Below are positions 54,657 through 64,000 of a stretch of 64,000 bases of DNA, piece after piece; the stretch's first letter is position 1; each line of letters begins with the position of its first letter. The position numbers and the translations under genes were made by a program. The notes below the pieces were generated by a model. The model saw nothing but the letters and a program-made list of their open reading frames with translations, was not told the origin of the DNA and ran no database searches. Source of the stretch: Winogradskyella psychrotolerans (GTDB taxonomy: Bacteria > Bacteroidota > Bacteroidia > Flavobacteriales > Flavobacteriaceae); NCBI RefSeq assembly GCF_018860565.1, contig NZ_JAHKPS010000013.1, positions 246,413 to 310,412 of the forward strand, given 5' to 3'.

Positions 54657-54770
54657 CATTTTCTAACACTCAATACTTGTCAAAAAAACGCATCTCACAC
54701 TTTTAGAACGCATTAAGAATTTAAGGTTGTAAGTTCACATTATTATAACATGACTAACCCACAATTTTTA

Positions 54771-54778
54771 TAACTTTG
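54771..54778 (+). promoter_or_regulatory. -7 element of the SDR gene
   Basis: TAACTTTG matches TAnnTTTG and lies 21 bp before the ATG at 54800. It rules out the in-frame TTG at 54776, which is inside the element. Confidence 0.6.
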
Positions 54779-54799
54779 AACAAAAAGAAACATAATATA

Positions 54800-55519
54800 A
54801 TGACAGATTTAAAAAATAGAAAAGCAATAATTACAGGAGGCGGAAGAGGTTTAGGAAAAGCAACAGCTATCGCTTTTGCTAAAGAAGGTATTGATGTGGC
54901 TATTACAGGTAGAAATGAAGCCGTTTTAAAAGAAACCGTTTCAGAATTAAAAACATTTGGAGTTAACGCTATATATGCTGTATTTGATGTCAGTAATTAC
55001 GAGGAAGTACAAGCAAGCATTAAAACTTTAATTGAAACTTTAGGCTCTATTGATATTTTAGTGAACAATGCCGGTATTGCTGCTTTTGGATCTTTAAACG
55101 ATATGGAAGTGAATCAATGGAGCCAAATTATACAAACCAATGTCATGGGAATGTATTACGTCACCAAAGAGGTTTTACCACATTTAATAGCTAAAAACGA
55201 AGGTGATATTATAAATATCTCTTCTACAGCAGGCTTAACAGGTAATGCTACGACTTCTGCATATTCAGCTTCAAAATTTGCGGTTATCGGAATGTCACAA
55301 TCCTTAATGAAAGAAGTTAGAAAAAATAACATTAGAGTGTGTACATTAACCCCAAGTACTATTGCTTCTGATATGTCTATAGAGCTAGGTATAGCCACTA
55401 AAGATTCTGAAGACAGCGTATTACAGCCCGAAGATTTTGCAGAACTAATTGTTTCTGGTTTAAAATTACCTAGACGCGCTATGATGGCTAACGCGTCGTT
55501 GTGGTCTACTAATCCATAA
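54800..55519 (+). CDS. Short-chain dehydrogenase/reductase
   Basis: A 239-residue classical SDR of the 3-ketoacyl reductase type: TGGGRGLGKA cofactor loop, NNAG, catalytic Ser with YSASK. The Arg after the second strand (TGRNE) favours NADPH. The substrate is unknown; the family includes FabG and sepiapterin-type reductases. Single gene followed by a terminator. Confidence 0.9.
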   Translation: MTDLKNRKAIITGGGRGLGKATAIAFAKEGIDVAITGRNEAVLKETVSELKTFGVNAIYAVFDVSNYEEVQASIKTLIETLGSIDILVNNAGIAAFGSLNDMEVNQWSQIIQTNVMGMYYVTKEVLPHLIAKNEGDIINISSTAGLTGNATTSAYSASKFAVIGMSQSLMKEVRKNNIRVCTLTPSTIASDMSIELGIATKDSEDSVLQPEDFAELIVSGLKLPRRAMMANASLWSTNP

Positions 55520-55545
55520 ATCTCAATTTGAAATAAAATTATAAT

Positions 55546-55580
55546 AGAACCCACTTATTTGTGGGTTCTGCTATTTTTTA
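55546..55580 (+). terminator. Terminator after the SDR gene
   Basis: AGAACCCAC and GTGGGTTCT around TTATTT, followed by a T-rich run to about 55580. About 235 bp of AT-rich sequence without features follows before the next gene. Confidence 0.75.
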
Positions 55581-55814
55581 TTTACAAGTATTTATATTAT
55601 TGATTTCTAAATCGTTCTAATTAAAACTTTAATATCGACTAGAATAAAAACAACCATAACATTTTTTTTAATCTTACACAGTAACAAATACAGCTCTTAA
55701 TTTTTCTATTGTTACCTGTAAGGGTGACACTATTATCTTAAAAAATCAAAGTTTATTCAAATTTCATTTAAAAAAACAATTGCCAATTAGAAATCCTTTC
55801 ACTACTTTAGTTCT

Positions 55815-58022
55815 ATGACTGAGGAAGCTATAGAAAAAGAAAATAAGGCCATTGCAAAAGCTTACAAAGAATTACTAAAAGTAAGCTATCAGACGTTAAC
55901 AGATGAGGATAAAAAATTAATCCGTCATGCTTTTGATGTCGCTGTAGATGCGCACAAAGATCAACGTCGTAAATCTGGAGAAGCTTATATCTTTCACCCT
56001 ATTGCTGTTGCTAAAATTGTAGCTCAAGAAATTGGTTTAGACGCCACATCTATTGCTGCAGCTTTACTTCATGATGTGGTTGAGGACAACCCAGAATATA
56101 CCATTGACGATATGGAACGGCTGTTTGGAGAAACTGTTGCGAGAATTGTTGATGGCCTCACCAAGATCTCATCGTTAAAAAAAGACATGGATGTGTCTTT
56201 GCAAGCCGAGAATTTCAGAAAAATGCTTCTGACCTTAAATGACGATGTAAGAGTTATTATTATTAAAATCGCAGACCGTTTGCACAATATGCAAACCATG
56301 GATTCTATGCGTTCAGACAAGCAAGTCAAGATTGCATCTGAAACACTATACATATACGCACCTCTAGCTCATAGAATTGGGCTTTACAATATTAAAACCG
56401 AACTCGAAGATTTAGGATTAAAATACACTGAACCTGAGGTCTATAATGATATTTTAGAAAAAATTAAAGATAGCAAAGAAGAGCAAGATGCATATATCAA
56501 AGCATTCTCTAAAGTTATTGAAGACTCTTTAAATACCGAAGGTCTAAACTACGAAATTAAAGGACGGCCAAAATCTATTTTTAGCATTCGTAGAAAAATG
56601 GTAAAACAAGGAGTCTCTTTTGAAGAAGTGTACGATAAGTTTGCGGTTCGTATTATTTATAAATCAGATTTAGCTAACGAAAAATTCTTAGCTTGGAAAA
56701 TATATTCTATCGTAACCGATCATTTTACGCCAAATCCAATTAGACTTAGAGATTGGATTTCGTCACCAAAATCTACAGGTTATGAAGCGCTTCATATTAC
56801 AGTTGTTGGTCCAAAAAGCCGCTGGGTTGAAGTTCAAATACGTAGTGAGCGCATGAATGAAATTGCCGAAAAAGGCTATGCTGCTCACTATAAATATAAA
56901 AATGCAGACGCCAAAGAAGACAATTTAGACTTGTGGATTAACCGTTTACAAGAAGCCTTAGAAAACAATGAAGCTGATGCTGTAGACTTTGTAGAACAAT
57001 TTAAACTCAACTTATATTCTAAAGAAATTTTTGTCTTTTCACCCAAAGGTGATTTAAAATCGCTTCCAAAAGGGGCAACTCCACTCGATTTTGCATTTAG
57101 TATTCATACAGAAGTTGGTATGAAAACTCGCGGTGCCAAAGTGAATGGAAAATTAGTGCCTTTAAGTCATGAACTACAAAGTGGCGATCGTGTTGAGATT
57201 ATGACTTCAGAAAATGCCAAACCAAACGCCAATTGGCTAGATTATGCTACTACAGCAAGAGCTAGAAGTAAAATTAAATCGGCATTAAACGAAGGCACCA
57301 AACTTATCGCAGAAGAAGGAAAAGAGATTTTAAGACGAAAATTAAAGCAATTAAAAATAACTTTAAATGAAAGTTCCATTAATGAATTGGTTAGTTATTT
57401 TAAACTAAATACGTCTTTAGATTTATTTTATCGTGTTGGTATTGGTACTATTGACAACAGCAAATTAAAAGCATTTGCCTCTTCTCGCAGCAATGCATTT
57501 GTTAGTTATTTTAAAAACAAAATATACAAACCATCGGTTCCAAAAGATATTCATAAAGAAGAAATTACTTCTAAATATGACATGTTGGTTTTTGGTAAAG
57601 AGGAAGAAAAACTCAACTATACATTAGCAAATTGCTGTAATCCAATTCCTGGCGACAAAGTATTTGGCTTTGTAACCATTAATGAAGGCATAAAAGTGCA
57701 CAAGAAAAATTGCCCTAATGCTGTAAGCTTACAATCTAATTACGCATACAGAATTTTACAAGCAAAATGGATAGATTCGTCACAGCAAGTGTACACCTCA
57801 CAGATTACATTATCTGGTATTGATGATATGGGACTGGTGAATCATATTACAAAATTAATTTCCGAGAATATGCACGTAAATATGAAAAGCCTAAGTTTTT
57901 CTAGTGATGACGGTGTATTCACAGGGAAAATAACAGTGGAAGTCAAAAACCAAACTATGCTAAAAAAGGTAATTGAAAAGCTTAAAAAAATTAATGGCAT
58001 TGATAAAGTTACTAGAGTATAA
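55815..58022 (+). CDS. RelA/SpoT bifunctional (p)ppGpp synthetase/hydrolase
   Basis: A 735-residue stringent-response enzyme. Domains in order: HD hydrolase (about 35-185, with the intact LLHDVVED at 84-91), synthetase (about 235-350, with RPKSIFSIRRKM and GYEALHITV), TGS (about 400-465), a helical region and a C-terminal ACT domain. The intact HD motif indicates both hydrolysis and synthesis. It lies upstream of fur and purA. A possible -7 element is TACTTTAG just before the ATG. Confidence 0.95.
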   Translation: MTEEAIEKENKAIAKAYKELLKVSYQTLTDEDKKLIRHAFDVAVDAHKDQRRKSGEAYIFHPIAVAKIVAQEIGLDATSIAAALLHDVVEDNPEYTIDDMERLFGETVARIVDGLTKISSLKKDMDVSLQAENFRKMLLTLNDDVRVIIIKIADRLHNMQTMDSMRSDKQVKIASETLYIYAPLAHRIGLYNIKTELEDLGLKYTEPEVYNDILEKIKDSKEEQDAYIKAFSKVIEDSLNTEGLNYEIKGRPKSIFSIRRKMVKQGVSFEEVYDKFAVRIIYKSDLANEKFLAWKIYSIVTDHFTPNPIRLRDWISSPKSTGYEALHITVVGPKSRWVEVQIRSERMNEIAEKGYAAHYKYKNADAKEDNLDLWINRLQEALENNEADAVDFVEQFKLNLYSKEIFVFSPKGDLKSLPKGATPLDFAFSIHTEVGMKTRGAKVNGKLVPLSHELQSGDRVEIMTSENAKPNANWLDYATTARARSKIKSALNEGTKLIAEEGKEILRRKLKQLKITLNESSINELVSYFKLNTSLDLFYRVGIGTIDNSKLKAFASSRSNAFVSYFKNKIYKPSVPKDIHKEEITSKYDMLVFGKEEEKLNYTLANCCNPIPGDKVFGFVTINEGIKVHKKNCPNAVSLQSNYAYRILQAKWIDSSQQVYTSQITLSGIDDMGLVNHITKLISENMHVNMKSLSFSSDDGVFTGKITVEVKNQTMLKKVIEKLKKINGIDKVTRV

Positions 58023-58119
58023 CTCGTTTTTTTAAACTTTTAAAAAGTTATTAAAAACATGTTCATTTCTTTTCCTTTTAAATCCTAGTTTTTACAATTT
58101 ATATCATTTAAAATTTGCT

Positions 58120-58127
58120 TAAATTTG
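58120..58127 (+). promoter_or_regulatory. -7 element of fur-purA
   Basis: TAAATTTG matches TAnnTTTG, 10 bp before the ATG at 58138; predicted leader of about 5 nt. Confidence 0.5.
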
Positions 58128-58137
58128 CTCCTTAATT

Positions 58138-58590
58138 ATGAATGCAACTACAGAAGAAAGCAACCAAGAAATTGTAAAACGCGTGTTTACACAATTCCTA
58201 GAAGATAAAGGTCACAGAAAAACACCTGAGCGTTACGCTATACTTCAAGAAATTTATGACAGCGAAGATCATTTTGATATAGAGTCTCTTTATATTAAAA
58301 TGAAAAACAAAAACTACCGTGTAAGTAGAGCCACGCTTTATAATACGATTGAATTATTGTTAGAATGTGCTTTGGTTCGCAAACACCAATTTGGAAAAAG
58401 TCAAGCACATTACGAAAAATCCTATTTCGACAAAAATCACGATCATGTTATTCTTACAGACACAGGAGAGGTTATAGAATTCTGTGATCCACGCATTCAA
58501 TCCATAAAAAAAACCATTGAAGAGGTTTTTGATATTCAGATAACTAATCATTCACTATATTTTTACGGTAATCGTAAAAAAGACGACTAA
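58138..58590 (+). CDS. fur: Fur-family metal-dependent regulator
   Basis: A 150-residue regulator with the Fur winged helix ([13 protein letters not shown], then [14 protein letters not shown]) and a C-terminal dimerisation domain containing NHDHVIL. The usual pair of CxxC zinc sites is absent; only one Cys remains near EFCDP, so this is a structural-zinc-lacking type. Likely iron (Fur) or peroxide (PerR) response; sequence does not decide. It is 12 bp upstream of purA and shares its transcript. Confidence 0.85.
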   Translation: MNATTEESNQEIVKRVFTQFLEDKGHRKTPERYAILQEIYDSEDHFDIESLYIKMKNKNYRVSRATLYNTIELLLECALVRKHQFGKSQAHYEKSYFDKNHDHVILTDTGEVIEFCDPRIQSIKKTIEEVFDIQITNHSLYFYGNRKKDD

Positions 58591-58602
58591 CTCAATTTTA
58601 AA

Positions 58603-59883
58603 ATGGCAGTAGATTTACTACTTGGATTACAATGGGGAGATGAAGGCAAAGGAAAAATTGTCGATGTATTTACCTCTAACTACGATATTATTGCACGCTT
58701 TCAAGGTGGGCCAAATGCAGGTCATACTTTGGTATTTAACGGCAAAAAACATGTATTGCACACAATTCCATCAGGTATTTTTCACGAGAACAAAGTGAAT
58801 CTCGTCGGTAATGGTGTTGTTATCGATCCTGTTATTTTCAAGAAAGAACTAGATAAGTTAAAAGAACAAAACGTAGATTATAAAAAATCCCTTTGCATTT
58901 CTCGTAAAGCACATATTATTTTACCTACGCATCGTTTATTAGATGCCGCAAGTGAAGCGTCTAAAGGCAAAGCTAAAATAGGGTCTACATTAAAAGGTAT
59001 TGGTCCAACGTACATGGACAAAACTGGTAGAAATGGAATTAGAGTTGGAGATATTGAATTAGCCGATTGGAAAGACAAATACAGAGCTTTAGCAGACAAG
59101 CACGAAGCAATGATTGAATTTTACAACGTAGATATTCAATACAACCTAAAAGAATTAGAAGCCGATTTCTTTGAAGCTATCGAAACTTTAAAATCATTAC
59201 AGTTTATTGACTCTGAAGAATACATTTATCAAGCACAACAATCTGGAAAATCGATATTAGCAGAAGGGGCTCAAGGCTCTTTATTAGATATTGATTTTGG
59301 AACGTATCCTTTTGTAACATCGTCTAATACCACTGCGGCAGGTGCTTGTACAGGTTTAGGAGTTGCACCAAACCAAATTGGAGAAGTCTTCGGAATTTTT
59401 AAAGCTTATACTACTCGTGTGGGTTCTGGACCATTTCCAACAGAATTATTTGATGAAGATGGCGCAACTATGGCCAAGGTTGGAAACGAATTTGGAGCTA
59501 CTACAGGTCGCCCAAGACGTTGTGGTTGGTTAGATTTAGTCGCTTTACGTTATGCTTGTCAAGTTAACGGTGTTACACAATTAATAATGATGAAAGGAGA
59601 TGTGCTTTCTGGTTTTAAAACCCTTAAAGTATGTACTGCTTATAAGTATAAAGGTGAAACCATTACGCATTTACCATATAACATCGAAGAAGAAAACATT
59701 ACTCCTATTTATACAGAAGTAAAAGGTTGGGCTGCAGATTTAACAGGAATGACTGAAGCGTCACAACTACCTGAAAATTTAAATGGTTATGTTGAATTCT
59801 TAGAAAACGAATTAAATATTCCTATTACAATTGTATCTGTGGGTCCTGATCGTAAACAGACTATCATTCGTAAGAAGATATAA
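58603..59883 (+). CDS. purA: Adenylosuccinate synthase
   Basis: A 426-residue enzyme joining IMP and aspartate with GTP in AMP synthesis. It has the GLQWGDEGKGK P-loop-like N-terminus, NAGHT, the GTTGRPRRCGW motif near residue 300, and the final nucleotide-binding SVGPDR. Length normal. Co-transcribed with fur. Confidence 0.97.
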   Translation: MAVDLLLGLQWGDEGKGKIVDVFTSNYDIIARFQGGPNAGHTLVFNGKKHVLHTIPSGIFHENKVNLVGNGVVIDPVIFKKELDKLKEQNVDYKKSLCISRKAHIILPTHRLLDAASEASKGKAKIGSTLKGIGPTYMDKTGRNGIRVGDIELADWKDKYRALADKHEAMIEFYNVDIQYNLKELEADFFEAIETLKSLQFIDSEEYIYQAQQSGKSILAEGAQGSLLDIDFGTYPFVTSSNTTAAGACTGLGVAPNQIGEVFGIFKAYTTRVGSGPFPTELFDEDGATMAKVGNEFGATTGRPRRCGWLDLVALRYACQVNGVTQLIMMKGDVLSGFKTLKVCTAYKYKGETITHLPYNIEEENITPIYTEVKGWAADLTGMTEASQLPENLNGYVEFLENELNIPITIVSVGPDRKQTIIRKKI

Positions 59884-60074
59884 TTAGACTTAAATAAAAT
59901 ATTGGTTTTTTTGTGAAATTTATGGTAAAGATATAGTGTCTTAACTTTAAACTATTTCTCAGAAAAACCAATATTTTTATCTACTATTAAGCTTGGTAAG
60001 CTACACATTTCTGTTAAAAAAAACGTTAACACATACTAAAGCAAATCTAATAAGTGTTATTTTGTAAAAAATAT

Positions 60075-61871
60075 ATGCCTTTGAAACGTTTTAAGAATTT
60101 ATTATTTCTCATTTGCTTTTCCTTTGTATGCCTTAGTTTTGCTCAAGAAAAACAACGTATTACCATTAAATACGCTGGTAATGCTTCAACCGCTCCAGAA
60201 GTTGAAGATGGCGCCATAGTCTTTCTTAGAGACAAATCACAACAAATCCACTTTATCCATGAAGGAGTAAATATGTGGTGCGACAAAGCTATTTATTATC
60301 AAGATCAAGATTTCATTGAAGCTTTTAGTAATGTTGTAATGAAACAAGGAGACTCTATTAATATGGTTGCCAAATATGTAGAGTATAGCGGAAAAACACA
60401 ATTAGCTTTTGCAAGTGGAGATGTTGTTTTAACCGAACCACAATCAACACTAAAAACAGATACACTTTGGTTTAATAGAACCAGACAACAAGCATATTAC
60501 AATACAGGAGGAACGGTTGTAAGAGATTCTTCAGGAACCATTACAAGTCAAATTGGCCGTTACTACATGAATACAAGTAAATATCAATTTGTAAAAGATG
60601 TAGTACTTGTAAACCCTCAATATACACTCAATACAGAGCGTCTCGATTTTTATACAGAAAATGGACACGCTTACCTTTTTGGACCATCAACTATTGTTGG
60701 AGAAACCAGTAAGGTCTATTGCGAACGCGGCTTTTACAACACCAATAACGATACTGGTCATTTTCAGCGTAATGCTAAAATCGATTATGAAAACAGAACC
60801 GTAGAAGGAGACAGCTTATATTTTGATAGAAACAAAAATTTTGCTTCAGCCACTAATAATATTACTGTAACAGACACTTTAAATAAAAGTATTGTAAAAG
60901 GCCATTATGCTGAAGTCTGGCGCGAAAAAGACTCTATGTATATTACCAAAAGAGCTCTAGCCATAACCGTTCAAGAAAAAGATTCTGTTTATATGCACGC
61001 AGACACCTTATTGGTTACAGGTAAAGAAGATCACAGAATCACAAGAGCTTTTTACAATGTAAAATTATACAAAAGCGACTTAGCAGGTAAATCAGACTCT
61101 ATTCACGTAGATCACAAAACGGGATTGACACAAATGATAAATCTCAGCCGATTTAGCTCTACAGATGCATTTGCAATACAACGCAAACCAGTACTCTGGA
61201 ATATAGAAAATCAAATGACAGGAGACACTATTCATTTAATTTCTAACGTTAAAACGGAACAACTCGATTCGTTAAAAGTATTCAACAATGCTTTTTTAGT
61301 TAGCAAAGACACTATAAGCAAAGATGGCTTCAACCAAATAAAAGGACAACAACTAATTGGTTTATTTAAAGACAATGAACTATACAATGTTGATGTACTA
61401 AAAAATGCAGAAACCATTCGCTATTTACGGAATGACGACAATGAATTAATTGGTATTCAAAAGTCAAAATCTGGCAGTATTAATGTTAAAATTATTGACC
61501 AAGCTGTTGAGGAAGTACGCTTTATTAACCAAATTGATGGAGATATTTTTCCTGAGACAGATTTCCCTAAAAGCGCAAGACAATTAAGAGGTTTTGATTG
61601 GCGAGGCGAAGAACGCCCTCTCTCAGTTGAAGATTTATTTAAAGACGATCCTCCATTAGATTTGCCAATAATTAAAGGCTTAGAAGATTACGTTCCTGCC
61701 GAAGAATTTATTGACGACAACACCACCAAACGTGTTGAAGAAGCCGGAAAAGCAACACCAAAAAAAGACAACAAAGCAGCTCGGAATTTACCTAAAAAAA
61801 CAACGACGGCTCCTTTAAAAGCAACGTTAAAAAAAGAAAAGCCGTTACAATCAAAAAAAGAAAAAGACTAA
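60075..61871 (+). CDS. OstA/LptA-like outer-membrane biogenesis protein
   Basis: A 598-residue exported protein from the ATG at 60075 (a GTG frame further upstream is less likely). The signal peptide ends near LSFAQ. Residues about 25-520 form repeated beta strands of the OstA/LptA beta-jellyroll type, as in lipopolysaccharide transport bridges. The C-terminus is a Pro/Lys-rich low-complexity tail (about 560-598). It probably helps carry LPS across the periplasm. The stop codon abuts the next gene's TTG start. Confidence 0.8.
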   Translation: MPLKRFKNLLFLICFSFVCLSFAQEKQRITIKYAGNASTAPEVEDGAIVFLRDKSQQIHFIHEGVNMWCDKAIYYQDQDFIEAFSNVVMKQGDSINMVAKYVEYSGKTQLAFASGDVVLTEPQSTLKTDTLWFNRTRQQAYYNTGGTVVRDSSGTITSQIGRYYMNTSKYQFVKDVVLVNPQYTLNTERLDFYTENGHAYLFGPSTIVGETSKVYCERGFYNTNNDTGHFQRNAKIDYENRTVEGDSLYFDRNKNFASATNNITVTDTLNKSIVKGHYAEVWREKDSMYITKRALAITVQEKDSVYMHADTLLVTGKEDHRITRAFYNVKLYKSDLAGKSDSIHVDHKTGLTQMINLSRFSSTDAFAIQRKPVLWNIENQMTGDTIHLISNVKTEQLDSLKVFNNAFLVSKDTISKDGFNQIKGQQLIGLFKDNELYNVDVLKNAETIRYLRNDDNELIGIQKSKSGSINVKIIDQAVEEVRFINQIDGDIFPETDFPKSARQLRGFDWRGEERPLSVEDLFKDDPPLDLPIIKGLEDYVPAEEFIDDNTTKRVEEAGKATPKKDNKAARNLPKKTTTAPLKATLKKEKPLQSKKEKD

Positions 61872-63047
61872 TTGAAAACAGACTTTTTTAAATATCAAGC
61901 CCAGACAACACCACATCCATTAGCCATGGAAATAAGCCATGCTAAAGGCTCTTATATTTATGATACCAACGCTAAAGCGTATCTAGATTTTGTTGCAGGT
62001 GTTTCTGCTTGTAGCCTAGGACATGCACACCCTAAAGTCATTGACGCTGTAAAAACGCAATTGGACAAATACCTTCATGTCATGGTATATGGTGAATATA
62101 TTCAAGCACCTGCTGTTGAATTATCTAAACTCATCGCTGCACATTTGCCAAAACCATTAGAATCTACCTATTTAGTTAATTCTGGTACAGAAGCTATTGA
62201 AGGTAGCCTAAAATTAGCAAGACGTTATACACAGCGTTCAGAAATAATTGCTGCAAAAAATGCCTATCATGGCAACACATTAGGCTCATTAAGTTTAATG
62301 GATTACGAAGAACGTAAACACCCTTTTCTACCACTAATTCCAGACATAAAACATATTGAATTTAACTCAGAAAGCGATTTAATTCAAATTACAGAAAACA
62401 CAGCTGCAGTTATTTTAGAAACCATTCAAGGAGGAGCAGGCTTTATTGAACCTACTAATAATTATTTAGCTAAAGTTCAAGAACGTTGCAATGCCGTCGG
62501 AGCTGTATTTATTCTTGACGAAATTCAACCAGGAATTGGCAGAACGGGAAAGCTATTTGGATTTGAAAACTACAACTGTCAACCAGATATTGTTGTTACA
62601 GGCAAAGGTTTAGGTGGCGGTTTACCCATTGGAGCTTTTACCGCCTCAACAGAAATGATGAGTACTTTAAGCGACAATCCTAAACTTGGACATATCACAA
62701 CCTTTGGAGGCAATCCTGTAATTGCTGCTGCTGCTTTAGCTACTTTAAAAGAAATAACAGCGTCTAATCTCATCGCTGAAACCTTAAAAAAAGAAGCATT
62801 AATAAGAAAACACCTTCAGCATAAACACATCAAAGAAATTAGAGGTCGTGGATTAATGTTAGCCGCTTTAACAGAAAGTGCAGACCTTACAAGTCAGGTT
62901 ATTTTAGAAGCTCAAAACCAAGGATTAATCCTATTTTGGTTACTTTTTGAACCAAAAGCTATCCGGATTACACCTCCATTAACCATCTCAAATGAAGAAA
63001 TAATTGAAGGCTGTCGTATTATTACGTCAATATTAGACAGTATCTAA
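61872..63047 (+). CDS. Class III (PLP-dependent) aminotransferase
   Basis: A 391-residue fold-type I enzyme of the acetylornithine/4-aminobutyrate aminotransferase group. It has FVAGVSACSLGHAHP, NSGTEAIE, DEIQPGIGRTG and the PLP lysine in VTGKGLGGGLPIGA. The start is TTG directly after the OstA stop (TAA-TTG): the next Met would cut into the conserved N-terminus. The donor is not determined; flavobacterial relatives are usually named aspartate aminotransferase family. Tight coupling to the OstA-like gene. Confidence 0.88.
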   Translation: MKTDFFKYQAQTTPHPLAMEISHAKGSYIYDTNAKAYLDFVAGVSACSLGHAHPKVIDAVKTQLDKYLHVMVYGEYIQAPAVELSKLIAAHLPKPLESTYLVNSGTEAIEGSLKLARRYTQRSEIIAAKNAYHGNTLGSLSLMDYEERKHPFLPLIPDIKHIEFNSESDLIQITENTAAVILETIQGGAGFIEPTNNYLAKVQERCNAVGAVFILDEIQPGIGRTGKLFGFENYNCQPDIVVTGKGLGGGLPIGAFTASTEMMSTLSDNPKLGHITTFGGNPVIAAAALATLKEITASNLIAETLKKEALIRKHLQHKHIKEIRGRGLMLAALTESADLTSQVILEAQNQGLILFWLLFEPKAIRITPPLTISNEEIIEGCRIITSILDSI

Positions 63048-63208
63048 ACATATTCTTCAACACACAAGTTACTAAATCCCAGATTTTTAAGCCACAACAA
63101 ATAAAGTGTGGTTTTAATGTTAACTACTTTGTTAAAAACATTCGCTCAAAAAGCAATGTAGACTAAAGGATAACTGTAATTTTATTTCGGTGAAATATTA
63201 ATCCATAT

Positions 63209-64000
63209 ATGCAGTACAGTCACGAAGACGAAAATTTTCCACTTACTCGATTTGAATCGATGTTAAAGACCAATAATATATTGTTCTTTGATTCGGCCGA
63301 ATTTGAGAACATTATTCATCATTATCTTGAAAATGGTAAAATTGCTTTGTCTAAACGTGCTATAAAATTAGGTTTAGAACAACACCCTACATCTATTAAC
63401 CTCAGGTTATTTCAAGTAGAAATATTGGTTATTGAGAATAAGTTTGCAGAAGCCAATGAACTTCTCGATAAACTTCATAATTTAGAACCCACTAACGAAG
63501 AGATTTTTATTCAAAAAGCAAATGTATTATCTAAGCAAGATGAGCATCAAAAAGCAATAAATACATTGCTTATTGCCATTGACATGTCTAACTCACCAGA
63601 AGATGATGCAGATTTATACGCTTTGGTAGGTATGGAATATTTATTCCTAGATCAGTTTGATGATGCTATTATCTATTTTAAAAAATGTCTAGAAAGTGAT
63701 GTTACAGATTATTCTGCACTTCATAATATAATTTACTGCTACGATTTTTTAAATAAAAATTCTGAAGCAATAGAATACCTGAATGAATTCCTAGATACTA
63801 ATCCTTATTGTGAAGTTGCCTGGCATCAATTAGGCAGACAATATTTTGCTATTAAAGAATATGCCAAAGCAAGTGCAGCTTTTGATTTTGCAATTATTTC
63901 TGATGATACTTTTGTCGGAGCTTATATTGAAAAAGGTAAAGTTTTAGAAAAACTAAAAAAGTACGAAGAAGCGATTGAAAATTATAAAATCACCTTAGCT
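63209..64000 (+). CDS. TPR-repeat protein, cut by the window end
   Basis: The first 264 residues of a longer protein, open to the last base. There is no signal peptide. From about residue 65 on it consists of tetratricopeptide repeats (for example FAEANELLDKLHNLEPTNEE, YAKASAAFDFAI, YEEAIENYKI). It starts at the ATG at 63209 (MQYSHEDENF). A cytoplasmic protein-interaction scaffold; partners unknown. Confidence 0.8.
   Translation, partial: MQYSHEDENFPLTRFESMLKTNNILFFDSAEFENIIHHYLENGKIALSKRAIKLGLEQHPTSINLRLFQVEILVIENKFAEANELLDKLHNLEPTNEEIFIQKANVLSKQDEHQKAINTLLIAIDMSNSPEDDADLYALVGMEYLFLDQFDDAIIYFKKCLESDVTDYSALHNIIYCYDFLNKNSEAIEYLNEFLDTNPYCEVAWHQLGRQYFAIKEYAKASAAFDFAIISDDTFVGAYIEKGKVLEKLKKYEEAIENYKITLA

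Noticed and set aside
54776..54799. Extended SDR protein from a TTG at 54776
   Set aside because: The TTG is within the -7 element TAACTTTG (54771-54778).
1..64000. rRNA, tRNA, CRISPR array, intact insertion sequence or prophage
   Set aside because: None seen by reading: no regular repeat-spacer pattern, no transposase or integrase reading frame, no recognisable tRNA cloverleaf. A tRNA/ncRNA search program would settle small RNAs.

Overview
This window is AT-rich chromosomal DNA that looks like a marine member of the Flavobacteriaceae (Bacteroidota). The sequence evidence is a fused CcoNO oxidase subunit, a GldI gliding lipoprotein, a type A T9SS sorting domain, 2TM-domain proteins, a LETM1-like protein, an S46 peptidase, DUF6090 and DUF3810 proteins, and promoters with the Bacteroidota -7 element TAnnTTTG. 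I saw no rRNA, tRNA, CRISPR array, phage or intact insertion sequence. The genus is not determined.

Positions 1-13991 form a low-oxygen respiration and nitric-oxide block. It holds an FNR-type regulator divergent from ccoI, then ccoS, ccoNO, ccoQ, ccoP, ccoG, ccoH and a TauE/SafE-like membrane protein. These are followed by an Rrf2 regulator with Fe-S-type cysteines, the di-iron repair protein Ric, a membrane protein resembling a heme-copper oxidase core, a hemerythrin-like protein, a universal stress protein and a flavin-binding PNPOx-like protein. Positions 14109-18375 (minus strand) are a nitrite-reduction operon: nirK (AniA-like lipoprotein with a fused cytochrome c), nirV, a SCO-type copper chaperone and an outer-membrane porin. 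Positions 18610-20820 hold hemN and a second universal stress protein.

The main result is regulatory. Five promoters (ccoI, ccoS-ccoNOQP, usp at 12683, nirK, hemN) each carry a 14-bp FNR-like box (consensus ATGAyAwwTrTCAT) exactly 22 bp upstream of a TAnnTTTG-type -7 element. This is class II activator spacing (about -42). A separate 18-bp palindrome, TArGAyA-N4-TrTCyTA, sits in the rrf2, ric and nirK promoters and is a good candidate Rrf2/NsrR-like operator. Together these suggest that low oxygen switches on cbb3 oxidase, heme synthesis and nitrite reduction, while an NO-sensing repressor gates nirK and NO repair.

Positions 20973-27870 carry a YceI lipoprotein, a Cu/Zn superoxide dismutase, an S46 dipeptidyl-peptidase, a LETM1-like protein and a Fic AMPylase. 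Positions 27924-32197 are a LytTR two-component operon with four 2TM domains, one of them fused to the kinase. Positions 32378-38164 are accessory and partly decayed: two serine hydrolases, an unknown gene bracketed by inverted repeats, a DUF6090 protein and a beheaded SRPBCC gene.

Positions 38287-55519 are mostly core genes: ndk, nrnA, gldI and a second prolyl isomerase, pepD, a DUF3810 protein, two amidohydrolases, a T9SS cargo protein, a TrmH methyltransferase, a Ste24-type protease, a SET-domain protein and an SDR. Positions 55815-64000 hold a RelA/SpoT synthetase-hydrolase, fur, purA, an OstA-like protein, a class III aminotransferase and a TPR protein cut by the window end.
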